From Chitinophaga pinensis (lineage in GTDB: Bacteria; Bacteroidota; Bacteroidia; Chitinophagales; Chitinophagaceae), in contig CAMAQL010000007.1 in assembly GCA_945860605.1 (NCBI GenBank), forward strand, positions 1 through 48,146: 48,146 bases of DNA, in the 5' to 3' direction. The position numbers and the translations under genes were made by a program. Under the pieces are notes generated by a model that saw only the letters and a program-made list of their open reading frames with translations, made no database searches and was not told where the DNA came from. Of this stretch, positions 26,065 through 34,505 are shown piece after piece (positions within the stretch are counted from its first letter, which is position 1; every line of letters starts with the position of its first letter).

Positions 26065-26652
26065 CTATTGAATGCCATAACTATTTAATAATGCTTTGTA
26101 TTGTTCGCTATTTCTACGGCGAATGCTTTCTTGTCCAACCAGGTCTTGTATTTTCATGAAGCCATCAATAATCGCTTCTGGTCTTGGAGGACAGCCTGGC
26201 ACATAGACGTCTACTGGAATCACTTGATCAATCCCTTGCAATACGCTATAAGTATCAAAAATACCACCACTAGATGCGCAAGCACCCACAGCTATCACCC
26301 AACGTGGCTCTGCCATTTGAATATAGACTTGTCTTAATACTGGTGCCATTTTTTTTGCGATAGTGCCCATCACCATTAATAAATCACATTGACGTGGAGA
26401 GAAGCCTACACGCTCCGAACCAAAACGAGATAAGTCATAGTGCGATGCCATAGTTGCCATGAATTCAATACCACAACATGATGTTGCAAAAGGCAAAGGC
26501 CATAAAGAATTTTTACGCGCAAGTCCTACAACAGAACTCAATTGTGTAGCAAAAAATCCATCACCTGGAACACCGTCTGGTGCTTTACCCATTCCAATTG
26601 CATCAGCAATTTCTGCTTCTTTTGGATGTATGTTAAATCTTACTGGACGCAT
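26065..26652 (-). CDS. nuoB: NADH-quinone oxidoreductase subunit B (cluster N2)
   Basis: NuoB carries N2, the terminal 4Fe-4S cluster that reduces quinone. In this 195-residue protein the four ligands are visible: the tandem Cys59-Cys60 (TSCCGIEFMA), Cys125 (GACASSGG) and Cys154 (VPGCPPRPEA). The length is usual for the family. It lies 25 bases after nuoA and 21 before nuoC. Confidence 0.98.
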   Translation of the reverse strand: MRPVRFNIHPKEAEIADAIGMGKAPDGVPGDGFFATQLSSVVGLARKNSLWPLPFATSCCGIEFMATMASHYDLSRFGSERVGFSPRQCDLLMVMGTIAKKMAPVLRQVYIQMAEPRWVIAVGACASSGGIFDTYSVLQGIDQVIPVDVYVPGCPPRPEAIIDGFMKIQDLVGQESIRRRNSEQYKALLNSYGIQ

Positions 26653-26677
26653 AATTTATGCATTATATTTTAAAAAA

Positions 26678-27043
26678 TTAATCTTCCCATTTTAGTGCTC
26701 CTTTCTTGATGATATAGACAAAGCCTACCAAGAAAAATCCAACAAATAAAACCACTTCGAAAAATCCAGCCCAGCCTAAACTTTTAAAATTTACTGCGTA
26801 TGGATAAAAGAAAATAACTTCTACATCAAACAATACAAACAAGATGGCTACTAAAAAATATTTAATGGCCATAGGTGATCTTGCATCTCCATGAGATTCA
26901 ATTCCACTCGCAAAATTTTCTAATTTGTCTGATGTTTTTCGGGAAGGGCCTACTAAGCTAGAGACCAAAATCATGATGGCTACAAAGCCACCTGCAAACA
27001 ATATTTGCAATACGATTGGTAAGTAATTGGCAGCACTATTCAT
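26678..27043 (-). CDS. nuoA: NADH-quinone oxidoreductase subunit A
   Basis: NuoA is a three-helix membrane subunit near the quinone site. I start it at the ATG at 27043, giving 121 residues beginning MNSAANYLPIV; this matches the usual length, whereas the longer frame runs back through the terminator of the upstream gene. The conserved FASGIESHGDARSPMAIKYFLVAILFVLFDVEVIF region, with its glutamate and aspartate residues, is clear in the middle. It is the first gene of nuoABCDEFGHIJKLMN; a full -7 box lies 22-29 bases upstream. Confidence 0.95.
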   Translation of the reverse strand: MNSAANYLPIVLQILFAGGFVAIMILVSSLVGPSRKTSDKLENFASGIESHGDARSPMAIKYFLVAILFVLFDVEVIFFYPYAVNFKSLGWAGFFEVVLFVGFFLVGFVYIIKKGALKWED

Positions 27044-27064
27044 TTCGAAGTCTTTTAGGTGCCG

Positions 27065-27072
27065 CAAAAATA
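27065..27072 (-). promoter_or_regulatory. -7 box of the nuo operon promoter
   Basis: On the minus strand TATTTTTG matches the Bacteroidota TAnnTTTG box fully, 21 bases before the nuoA ATG. The -33 element is weak: TTAG at 27096-27093, 20 bases upstream, overlapping the terminator of the preceding gene. Confidence 0.5.
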
Positions 27073-27094
27073 CGCAAAGGAACTTGTTTAAACT

Positions 27095-27122
27095 AAAAAC
27101 TCCCCAATTATGGGGAGTTTTT
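27095..27122 (-). terminator. Intrinsic terminator between the TPR gene and nuoA
   Basis: ACTCCCCA (27099-27106), loop ATTA, TGGGGAGT (27111-27118), flanked by A5 and T5 tracts. In minus-strand direction it follows the TPR gene stop (27174) and precedes nuoA, so it isolates the nuo operon. Confidence 0.9.
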
Positions 27123-27173
27123 ATCATCTTTTTTTAATCGCCTTTAGAGGACTAAAAAGGGGTTAATCTAGTG

Positions 27174-28922
27174 CTAATTTTGAGATGGGGTATCTGGGGT
27201 AGGCTTTTGATTGCCTTGCATCTTTTTCAAGATTTCCCAGTTCTTAACCAAGCTTTCTTTAATTTTTACAGTTTGAGCCTCCCCAGGCATTAGTTCCAAT
27301 ACTTTATCACACATGCCTATCGCTTTTTCTAAATCTTTCATTTCATTAAAATAACCCATCATTAGGTAATAAGTATTGACCAAGCCCTGCTTGTTTTTAA
27401 CAGGATCTTTCAACATAAACTCATTTTGTTGGGTTGCCGCTTGAAAAACGATGCCTAATTTATTAGCTGTATCAATCAATTGAGCCCCTTTTACATTGAA
27501 TGAATACCCATTTTGACGATCAGGGAAAGCAGTGATGTATTGTTTAGCAATTTCAGTGGTAGCAAGGCCATCCTTGGCACTGTAAGCAACACTAGACAAC
27601 TTGTAATAGTACAATTCGTCTTTGATGCCTCTAAGGTTAAAATAATTCGTATTCCATTTTAAAGCATCTACATACATATTTGATTTTTCAAACATATCTG
27701 CCCCTAATTTGTAATATTTCAATTTATTAACCTTAGCCGTATCTGCCGCAATTGCCTTATCAAGTAGGCCAGCTAAAACAGCCTCATTCCCGCTGAATTT
27801 AGACAATACTTTTACAGCAAGTTCATAATCCGTATTAAGGACTTTGTCCGCCGCACTTGTAGTGATAAATTGTTCGATATAGGTTTTAGCCTGAACTGAA
27901 TCTCCTTTACGGTCATAGTTATAAGCCAACAACACGCCAATACGAGGTAAAGCTTTAATTCCAATAGAAGCTTCCATCTCCTTCACTTTTGCCAATGAAG
28001 CATCATATTGACCAGCACGGAACAAATAATCAGCATTAAAGATATCCAAAGCTGGATCCTTGTCTGCATATTGCAAGAACAAATCAAGATTCGTCTTTGC
28101 AGTTTCCGTATTCTTGTCTGCATAATATTGATACAAGGCAAAATAAGTTGGTGCGAATTTAGGATCTACAGATAAAGACTTTTTAAAATATTCATCAAAA
28201 GACTCTAAGTTATTTTGTGTTTGATATACTTTACCAATTCTATAATAAGGATAAGCGTTTTGTGGATCTCTATTGATAGACTCCAAGAATGCAGTTACCG
28301 CTTCACCACCATTTTCACCACCTAATTTAAGGTAGTTGATACCCAAATTAACAAACATAGTTGGCAACACAGGAGTGCCTTCGTAGGCAGAAATTGTTTC
28401 CTTTAATTTGTCTATCGCATAACGATGATCGCCAACGCTAGAAGGCACTTCAGAGTGGATGTAACCAATGGCATTCACAATTTCTTGACTTGGCTTTCCT
28501 TTGAATTTACCCTTTGTATTTAAAGTACTTGTTATGGCAACTTCTAAAGTCTGCTTGATTGCATTTAGGTCTGCCTTTTCCCCAGCTTCTAACAATTGCA
28601 CATGCGCAGTTCCTACTAAAATCCATGCATTATTGCCTAATTCGGTTGCAGCTTTTTGATACAATTCTTTTGTAGCTTGAACAAACGCTTGATCTGGCGT
28701 ACCTGCGCCATTTTGAGATAAGATCGCTTGACCATACCAAAATATGGTTTCTGGATCTTTAGCGTTTTTCTCATATGCGTCTTTAAAAAATGCTAAAGCA
28801 GATTTGTTTTTTTCGTAACGCAACAATTTCAATCCCTCGTTTAATGGAGATACAGGTACTTGAGCATTAACACCAGTTAATGCAAATGATACTGCCAACA
28901 TCAATACAACCAATTTTTTCAT
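27174..28922 (-). CDS. Secreted tetratricopeptide-repeat protein
   Basis: The 582-residue protein starts at the ATG at 28922, giving a clear signal peptide (MKKLVVLMLAVSFALTGVNAQ); a longer frame from 28982 adds a leader with no signal-peptide logic. The mature part is helical with TPR-like units, for example AFFKDAYEKNAKDPETIFWYGQA, FVNLGINYLKLGGENGGEAV and PYYRIGKVYQTQNNLESFDE (about 225-270), and AIGMCDKVLELMPGEAQTV near the C-terminus. It is presumably periplasmic. In many Bacteroidota a TPR gene and a PstS-like gene lie beside exbB-exbD-exbD-tonB; here they sit together but about 18 kb from that cluster. Its exact role is unknown. Confidence 0.88.
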   Translation of the reverse strand: MKKLVVLMLAVSFALTGVNAQVPVSPLNEGLKLLRYEKNKSALAFFKDAYEKNAKDPETIFWYGQAILSQNGAGTPDQAFVQATKELYQKAATELGNNAWILVGTAHVQLLEAGEKADLNAIKQTLEVAITSTLNTKGKFKGKPSQEIVNAIGYIHSEVPSSVGDHRYAIDKLKETISAYEGTPVLPTMFVNLGINYLKLGGENGGEAVTAFLESINRDPQNAYPYYRIGKVYQTQNNLESFDEYFKKSLSVDPKFAPTYFALYQYYADKNTETAKTNLDLFLQYADKDPALDIFNADYLFRAGQYDASLAKVKEMEASIGIKALPRIGVLLAYNYDRKGDSVQAKTYIEQFITTSAADKVLNTDYELAVKVLSKFSGNEAVLAGLLDKAIAADTAKVNKLKYYKLGADMFEKSNMYVDALKWNTNYFNLRGIKDELYYYKLSSVAYSAKDGLATTEIAKQYITAFPDRQNGYSFNVKGAQLIDTANKLGIVFQAATQQNEFMLKDPVKNKQGLVNTYYLMMGYFNEMKDLEKAIGMCDKVLELMPGEAQTVKIKESLVKNWEILKKMQGNQKPTPDTPSQN

Positions 28923-29112
28923 CACAGTGTTTTTGTATTTTATAAAATATACTTGTTCCAAAACCCTCATTTCGCGAATCAATTCGAAAAAAACAGGGAT
29001 GCTAAAGCGAGTCCTTTAGGATTCTACTTAGGGATGGCTAAAATATTGATTTTTTTGCAAGAAATCACTTTAAATTTTAGTTAATTCTACTAAAACTTGT
29101 TAGCTTTTTTAA
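28923..29112. other. Non-coding gap between the PstS-like and TPR genes
   Basis: This 190-base AT-rich gap holds a weak hairpin (TTTTAGT at 29075-29081 with ACTAAAA at 29089-29095) after the PstS-like gene, without a GC stem. No clear promoter, RNA or small gene is seen. Confidence 0.4.
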
Positions 29113-30039
29113 CTATTCTAGCAAACTATTCCTTTTTTTAAAGCCCATTTTTGCTGGTACTAAAAACGAACGCTTAAAAATCAACTGCCCTCTTTCCAAG
29201 CTTAGAAAATTTAAAAAACCTGTACCTAGGCCTGCTGCATTTTCTTTTAAAATATAATAGATGGGTAAAGTAAGGGGATATTGCGCTTTACTAATCGTTG
29301 CTGGTGATGGTTTTGAAAAATACCCTTTTTCAATGCATTGTGTACATTCTACTAAGCCCAATTTTACTTTTTTACGTAATTCAACTTGGGCAGGATCATA
29401 TCCATCTCCAATCCAGTTCATTCCCACAAACCCAATGGCATCATCATGTGTAGCGATATAGTCTATCACTTCTCTACTTCCTTTTGCAGACACCACGTTT
29501 TTGCCCAAAGGGATGTCTTTTGCTAAACTATCTTTTAAAAATCGAATGATCCCTGTTAAATTATTGCCATCCATCACCACTTCTTTATTGGACTTACCGG
29601 TGAGCCTTTGACTTAAGGCTTCTAAGCTAAATACTGAATCCTTTGCCGATTTATGAATCAATACCGCCACTGCATTGTAAGCAAGAATGGCAAAATTTGG
29701 ATTGAAACTGAGGCTTTTTTTATAGGCAACTTGTTCCTGCTTTGTTAAGCCTCTAGTAACAAAAATCATCCTTGTGCTGTCATTGGCTAAATCTTTAAAG
29801 CAATCGATCTCAGATTTATAACTAGCCTCAATCTGAGCCTCGGGATTACTTGCCAAAAAGACTTTTAACTGCTCCTCCATAAAGGGTCTAAAACTTTCCT
29901 CCACAGAGATGCGAATCAACCCTGAATTTGGGGTATCTCTGGTCTTTTCGGGTGTCGGATTGCATGAAGCCAATAACAATACATAAATCCATCCAATTAA
30001 AAAGGGGCGCATAGTCACTAGGTTGTTGCTTGATAGCAT
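29113..30039 (-). CDS. PstS-like phosphate/anion substrate-binding lipoprotein
   Basis: The 308-residue product resembles PstS-type periplasmic binding proteins: IRISVEESFRPFMEEQLKVF near the N-terminus, TRGLTKQEQVAYKK, NAVAVLIHKSAKDSVFSLEAL, SREVIDYIATHDDAIGFVGMNWIGD and a C-terminal YPLTLPIYYILKE. A hydrophobic stretch ends in the lipobox LLASC, so it is probably a lipoprotein. The ATG at 30039 overlaps the upstream stop as TAATG, arguing for translational coupling; an internal ATG at 30012 would give a more typical 17-residue lipoprotein signal. No pstCAB or phoU genes are adjacent, so a role in Ton-related function rather than classical phosphate import is possible. Confidence 0.85.
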   Translation of the reverse strand: MLSSNNLVTMRPFLIGWIYVLLLASCNPTPEKTRDTPNSGLIRISVEESFRPFMEEQLKVFLASNPEAQIEASYKSEIDCFKDLANDSTRMIFVTRGLTKQEQVAYKKSLSFNPNFAILAYNAVAVLIHKSAKDSVFSLEALSQRLTGKSNKEVVMDGNNLTGIIRFLKDSLAKDIPLGKNVVSAKGSREVIDYIATHDDAIGFVGMNWIGDGYDPAQVELRKKVKLGLVECTQCIEKGYFSKPSPATISKAQYPLTLPIYYILKENAAGLGTGFLNFLSLERGQLIFKRSFLVPAKMGFKKRNSLLE

Positions 30040-30266
30040 TAATAATCTTGTTTGATGGCTCTGAATAGCCTAAATCCGCCGTAAACCAGGCACAAAGTGC
30101 CAAAAATGAGTCTAAAATCATTGTCAATATTCAAGACCATATCCATTTTGAAGTACTTGGCGCCAAACAAGAGTACGCCAATTCCAAGAATCAGTGTAGA
30201 CATGGAGAAGTCATAAATTCGTCTAAAAAAACGATAAGACCTTTCAGATTTTTCTCTTTCTTCCAT
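30039..30266 (-). CDS. Small two-helix membrane protein, function unknown
   Basis: A 75-residue protein from the ATG at 30266 (an upstream TTG at 30284 would add six residues). The N-terminus is charged and arginine-rich (EEREKSERSYRFFRRIYDF), followed by two hydrophobic helices (about 22-39 and 52-66) and a short basic tail. I do not recognise a named family. Its stop overlaps the start of the PstS-like gene (TAATG), so the two are co-translated, and it probably works with that protein and the TPR protein downstream. A TTAATTTG sequence (30293-30286), one base off the -7 consensus, lies 19 bases before the start. Confidence 0.75.
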   Translation of the reverse strand: MEEREKSERSYRFFRRIYDFSMSTLILGIGVLLFGAKYFKMDMVLNIDNDFRLIFGTLCLVYGGFRLFRAIKQDY

Positions 30267-30322
30267 ATAGGGCAATTTTGACAAGCAAATTAAACAATTA
30301 ACATGGTAACGATTTAAAAAAT

Positions 30323-30330
30323 TATCTTTA
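30323..30330 (+). promoter_or_regulatory. Probable -7 box of hisS
   Basis: TATCTTTA differs from TAnnTTTG only in the last base and lies 16 bases before the hisS ATG at 30347. No TTTG is seen at the -33 position. Confidence 0.35.
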
Positions 30331-30346
30331 CAAACAAATTGAGTTC

Positions 30347-31714
30347 ATGAGTAATCCTTCTTTACCACAAGGCACAAGAGATTTCAACGCAGCGACTGTT
30401 CAAAAAAGACAGTATATCTTCCAAACTATTCGGACGGTATTTGAATTATATGGATTTCAGCCACTGGAAACGCCCGCCATGGAACAATTGAATACACTGA
30501 TGGGAAAATATGGAGAGGAAGGCGATAAACTGATTTTTAAAATTTTAAACAACGGCTTGGATAACCCACAAAAAGCAGCAGCTACAGGGGAAGGATTTCA
30601 AAAAATATTGGAAGGAAAATCTAGCACTCAAATTACAGAAAGAGCACTAAGGTATGATTTAACCATTCCTTTTGCAAGGTATGTAGCCATGCATCATGGA
30701 TCCCTTAGTTTTCCTTTTAAGCGTTACCAAATTCAACCAGTTTGGAGAGCAGATCGACCTCAAAAAGGAAGGTATAGAGAGTTCTACCAATGTGATGCGG
30801 ATATTGTTGGGTCTGATAGCTTATTAAACGAGGTAGAATTAACCGCTATTTACTTAACCGTTTTTAAGCAACTACAATTAGAAGTAGAAGTTAAAATAAA
30901 CAACCGTAAAATATTATTAGGCCTAGCACAGGTTTGTGGTGGAGCCGATAAAATGATTGACTTAACCATTGCCATTGACAAATTAGATAAGATAGGCTGG
31001 GAAAAAGTAGCAGAAGAATTAGTGCATAAAGGATTTACTGCAGCACAACAAAAAACAATTCAAGCCTATTTGGAAATCAAAGGAACCAACGAAGCAAAAT
31101 TAACGCAACTTGGTCTGCTATTAAAAGGCAATGAAAATGCCACAAAAGGAATTGAAGAAATACAATATGTTTTAGACTATCATGCTCAAAGCGGATTGGC
31201 TAAAAATTTAGTAGCAGATTTTACTTTAGCAAGAGGCTTGAATTATTATACTGGATTAATTTTTGAAGTAAAAGCAATCGACGCAGAGATGGGAAGTATT
31301 GGTGGCGGTGGAAGGTACAATGACTTAACAAGTTTATTTGGTGTTCCGAATGTACCTGGCGTGGGTATTAGCTTTGGCGTGGATCGTATTTATGATGTAC
31401 TAGAGGAAAAAAATCTTTTTCCTGCTTCAGTAGAGCAACATACGACTATTTTATTTTTTAATTTAGGGGAAGAAGAAGCGAAAGAAGCATACCATTTAAT
31501 GGGGACTTTAAGAGCAAAAAAAATTGCTTGTGAAATCTACCCTGACAAAAGTAAATTCGACAAGCAATTTAAATATGCCGAAAAGAAAGGCATTCCAAAT
31601 ATCATCATCATCGGATCCGATGAATTGAGTAAAAAAGTATGTACTCTAAAAAACTTAACTACTGGTACACAACAAACAATTCCGTTTGAAGCATTAGCGT
31701 CAATGGAATTTTAA
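30347..31714 (+). CDS. hisS: Histidyl-tRNA synthetase
   Basis: This class II synthetase charges tRNA-His. The 455-residue protein has motif 1 near TVFELYGFQPLETPAMEQ (around 27-45), motif 2 in RYQIQPVWRADRPQKGRYREFYQCDADI (around 125-153), the histidine-binding LARGLNYYTGLIFE (around 298-311) and motif 3 in GSIGGGGRYNDLTSLFG plus VPGVGISFGVDRI. The C-terminal anticodon-binding domain (about 365-455) is complete. The length is close to other Bacteroidota HisRS (about 450-460). It is convergent with the small secreted protein downstream, 6 bases away. Confidence 0.98.
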   Translation: MSNPSLPQGTRDFNAATVQKRQYIFQTIRTVFELYGFQPLETPAMEQLNTLMGKYGEEGDKLIFKILNNGLDNPQKAAATGEGFQKILEGKSSTQITERALRYDLTIPFARYVAMHHGSLSFPFKRYQIQPVWRADRPQKGRYREFYQCDADIVGSDSLLNEVELTAIYLTVFKQLQLEVEVKINNRKILLGLAQVCGGADKMIDLTIAIDKLDKIGWEKVAEELVHKGFTAAQQKTIQAYLEIKGTNEAKLTQLGLLLKGNENATKGIEEIQYVLDYHAQSGLAKNLVADFTLARGLNYYTGLIFEVKAIDAEMGSIGGGGRYNDLTSLFGVPNVPGVGISFGVDRIYDVLEEKNLFPASVEQHTTILFFNLGEEEAKEAYHLMGTLRAKKIACEIYPDKSKFDKQFKYAEKKGIPNIIIIGSDELSKKVCTLKNLTTGTQQTIPFEALASMEF

Positions 31715-31720
31715 AACTTT

Positions 31721-32107
31721 CTAGTAGTTTTGTTTCATCCAAAATCTAGTGTAGAACTCATCCTCTTTTAAGGCCATAGGACTTGCTTCTTTCTTGCCCA
31801 CTAATTCTTGGCCTTGCACCATAATGCTAATTGATTCAACCATCTTGCCGTCTTTTCTTTTGAAAATCACCAATGCATCATATTGTGCTAAATAAAAACT
31901 ATCCACCCCTCTTTTCTCTAGTGGTGTAGAACCCATTGCTGAGTTAATCACTAAACTAGAATCTTCTAGCGTTAAAGACACTTCGGCTACCGGACTACCT
32001 TCTGCAAAGACATATTTTCCTAAATAATCATTCAATGGACTTGTTTGGGCATTTACTGACAAGAATGCACCTATTGATATCAGGGTCAAAAAGCATAATT
32101 TTCTCAT
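31721..32107 (-). CDS. Small secreted protein with a DUF3471-like domain
   Basis: The 128-residue protein has a signal peptide (about 1-20, MRKLCFLTLISIGAFLSVNAQ) and a small beta-rich domain beginning LNDYLGKYVFAEGSPVAEVSLTLEDSSLVI. That pattern resembles DUF3471-type domains, which often occur at the C-terminus of beta-lactamase-like proteins; here it stands alone. No catalytic residues can be named. It probably acts in the periplasm. It is single, convergent with hisS and divergent from rlmN. Confidence 0.75.
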   Translation of the reverse strand: MRKLCFLTLISIGAFLSVNAQTSPLNDYLGKYVFAEGSPVAEVSLTLEDSSLVINSAMGSTPLEKRGVDSFYLAQYDALVIFKRKDGKMVESISIMVQGQELVGKKEASPMALKEDEFYTRFWMKQNY

Positions 32108-32196
32108 AATTGTTGATTTAAGTTTTAAGATGTCTAAATTAAGGTCTTTTATTGAGTTTTCAATGGAAATAATTGAATGTTAACAGACTGATCAAG

Positions 32197-32204
32197 TATC
32201 TTTG
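32197..32204 (+). promoter_or_regulatory. -7 box of rlmN, very close to the start codon
   Basis: TATCTTTG is a perfect TAnnTTTG box, and the rlmN ATG (32209) begins only four bases later. A weak -33 (ATTG, 32172-32175) lies 21 bases upstream. The transcript should start at or just before the ATG. Confidence 0.55.
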
Positions 32205-32208
32205 CAGT

Positions 32209-33255
32209 ATGGAGAAAACAAGACCAAATATCAGGGCAGTAGAGGTCGTAGAGATTGAACGTTTTATTGCAAAAATGGAAGAAAAACCATTTAGGGTAAA
32301 GCAGATTGTTGAATGGTTATGGCAAAAACATGCGCATAGCTTTGACGAAATGACCAATTTAAGCCTGGATTTACGAAAAAAATTAGTGGAGCACTTCACT
32401 TTACCAGCACTTTCGATTGATACCACTCAAATGAGTAGCGACGGCACATTCAAAACAAGGTTCAGAACTTTTGACGACCATATGATTGAGGGTGTGCTCA
32501 TCCCAACTACATTACGCAAGACTGCTTGTGTGTCTTCTCAGATTGGTTGTAGTTTGAGTTGCAAATTTTGCGCTACGGGATATATGGAGCGAAGCAGGAA
32601 TTTAAATTTTGATGAAATTTACGATCAAGTAGTGATGATCAAACAACAGGTAGAAAAAACCTATGATCAAAATTTATCTAATATCGTATTCATGGGTATG
32701 GGCGAGCCCTTATTGAATTATAAGAATGTGTTGAAGGCGATAGAAAAAATTACTTCGCCAGAAGGTTTAGGAATGAGTGCAAGACGTATCACAGTTTCCA
32801 CTGCTGGAGTCGCAAAACAAATCAAGCAATTAGGAGACGATCAAGTGAAATTTAAATTGGCCCTATCGCTTCATGCAGCCAATGATAAAAAACGTAATGA
32901 GATCATGCCCATCAATGAAAGTAACAATATTGAATCATTGATTGAAGCACTTAACTATTTCTACAAAAAGACAGGCAACGAAATCACGTTTGAATATATC
33001 TTATTCAAGGATTTCAACGATAGCGAAAAAGATGCGATGGAATTGGTTAAAATTTACAGACAGGTTCCTGCAGATTTAATTAACGTCATTGAATACAATG
33101 CCATTGATCGTTTTCCGTTTGACAAGCCTGATGAAGATGGCTTTGAGACCTTTGTTGAAATTTTACAAAAAAACAGAGTGAATGTTCGTATAAGAAGAAG
33201 TCGTGGTAAAGATATTGATGCGGCTTGTGGACAGTTAGCCAATAAAGACAATTAA
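32209..33255 (+). CDS. rlmN: Dual-specificity 23S rRNA / tRNA adenine-C2 methyltransferase RlmN
   Basis: RlmN is a radical SAM enzyme that makes 2-methyladenosine in 23S rRNA (A2503) and in some tRNAs at position 37. In the 348-residue product the radical SAM cluster cysteines are Cys114, Cys118 and Cys121 (CSLSCKFC), and the catalytic C-terminal cysteine is Cys340 (DAACGQLA). FMGMGEPLLNYKNV is the family GEPL motif. I choose the ATG at 32209 because it directly follows a perfect promoter box; an upstream ATG at 32173 would place the promoter inside the gene. The pseudouridine synthase gene starts 11 bases after the stop. Confidence 0.97.
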   Translation: MEKTRPNIRAVEVVEIERFIAKMEEKPFRVKQIVEWLWQKHAHSFDEMTNLSLDLRKKLVEHFTLPALSIDTTQMSSDGTFKTRFRTFDDHMIEGVLIPTTLRKTACVSSQIGCSLSCKFCATGYMERSRNLNFDEIYDQVVMIKQQVEKTYDQNLSNIVFMGMGEPLLNYKNVLKAIEKITSPEGLGMSARRITVSTAGVAKQIKQLGDDQVKFKLALSLHAANDKKRNEIMPINESNNIESLIEALNYFYKKTGNEITFEYILFKDFNDSEKDAMELVKIYRQVPADLINVIEYNAIDRFPFDKPDEDGFETFVEILQKNRVNVRIRRSRGKDIDAACGQLANKDN

Positions 33256-33266
33256 TAACGCATCCA

Positions 33267-34502
33267 ATGAAAGCGAAAAGATCCGACAACTTTGACAAGT
33301 TTGCCAATAAGAAAAAAGGAAGCGCAGTTAAAGAAGAATACAGACAAGAAAAAAAACAAGCAAAAAAAGATGCTAGAGCTATTGGTGAAGCTGCGCGTCA
33401 AAGAAAAAAAGATATTGAAAGAGGTATTGCTGTTGAACCTCTAGGAAATAATAAAAAAGCCGGCTTTGAAAAAAAAGGAGGCTACGATAAAAAAGAATTT
33501 GTAACTGGTCCTCCTAAATATTCTATTCCATTAAGAGCAAAATCTGCACCATCAAAAGGACCAACAAAAGGAGCGCCTAAAGGAACCTTTAAATCTGCTG
33601 ATGTGCAACCCAAATATGGTGAGCTTCAAAAATCAGCAGGATCTAGATCTGCTGGACCAAGAGCCACCGCTTCTAAAAGAACCCCAGAATCAATGGATCG
33701 CGCAGATGCAAAACGTACAGCAAGTATTGGTAAAGTCACTGCCAATGAGGATATGCCTTACGAGCAAATGCCACTCAACAAATATATCGCACATGCAGGT
33801 ACTTGTGGAAGAAGAGAAGCAGCAGAACTTGTCAAGTCAGGTCATATCACAGTCAACGGAGACACGGTATTAGAGCCTGGGTATAAAGTCCAATACAAAG
33901 ATGTGGTTAGGTTAAAGGGGAAAGTATTGCAATTACAAGTCACACCTGTTTATATTTTATTGAACAAGCCTAAAGATTATATCTGTACTGCAAACGACCC
34001 AGAAGGCAGAAAGACGGTCTTAGATATCATTAAAAATGCGACGACACAAAGAATGTTTCCTGTAGGCCGATTAGATAGAAACACCACAGGCGTTTTAATT
34101 TTAACCAATGATGGTGACTTGGCGCAAAAGCTAACCCATCCATCTTATGAGATTAAAAAAATCTACGAAGTCACTTTAGACAAACCTGTAACCAAGGCCG
34201 ACATGGAGTCTATTGCTGCAGGTGTTGAACTAGAAGATGGATTCATTGCTGCAGATGCCATAAGTTATTTATCCAATACTTCTAAAAATGTAATTGGCAT
34301 TGAAATTCATAGCGGAAGAAACAGAATTGTAAGAAGAATTTTCGAACACCTTGGATACGATGTGAGACATTTGGACAGAGTCATGTTCGCTAATTTAACT
34401 AAGAAAAATGTAGATCGTGGCAAGTGGCGTTTCTTAGCAGAAAAAGAAGTGCGCACGTTGAAGTTTCTAAATAAGTCATTTACAAGAAAAGCAAGTAAGT
34501 AA
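33267..34502 (+). CDS. RluB/RsuA-family rRNA pseudouridine synthase with a long basic N-terminus
   Basis: The catalytic part (about 167-411) has an S4 RNA-binding domain (MPLNKYIAHAGTCGRREAAELVKSGHITVNGD) followed by the RsuA/RluB/RluE/RluF-type synthase domain. The catalytic aspartate is Asp270 in VGRLDRNTTGVL, and the family motif SGRNRIVRRIFEHLGYDV is present. It converts uridine to pseudouridine in rRNA; RluB-type 23S modification is most likely. The first 165 residues are a low-complexity tail rich in lysine, alanine, glycine and serine, probably disordered and RNA-binding. Such tails are usual in Bacteroidota members. It lies between rlmN and a second synthase gene, in one likely operon. 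Confidence 0.93.
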   Translation: MKAKRSDNFDKFANKKKGSAVKEEYRQEKKQAKKDARAIGEAARQRKKDIERGIAVEPLGNNKKAGFEKKGGYDKKEFVTGPPKYSIPLRAKSAPSKGPTKGAPKGTFKSADVQPKYGELQKSAGSRSAGPRATASKRTPESMDRADAKRTASIGKVTANEDMPYEQMPLNKYIAHAGTCGRREAAELVKSGHITVNGDTVLEPGYKVQYKDVVRLKGKVLQLQVTPVYILLNKPKDYICTANDPEGRKTVLDIIKNATTQRMFPVGRLDRNTTGVLILTNDGDLAQKLTHPSYEIKKIYEVTLDKPVTKADMESIAAGVELEDGFIAADAISYLSNTSKNVIGIEIHSGRNRIVRRIFEHLGYDVRHLDRVMFANLTKKNVDRGKWRFLAEKEVRTLKFLNKSFTRKASK

Positions 34503-34505
34503 GGG

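Noticed and set aside
29075-29095. TTTTAGT...ACTAAAA hairpin after the PstS-like gene as a terminator
   Set aside because: The stem is almost pure A/T, has no GC core and no clear T-tract, so I do not call it a terminator.
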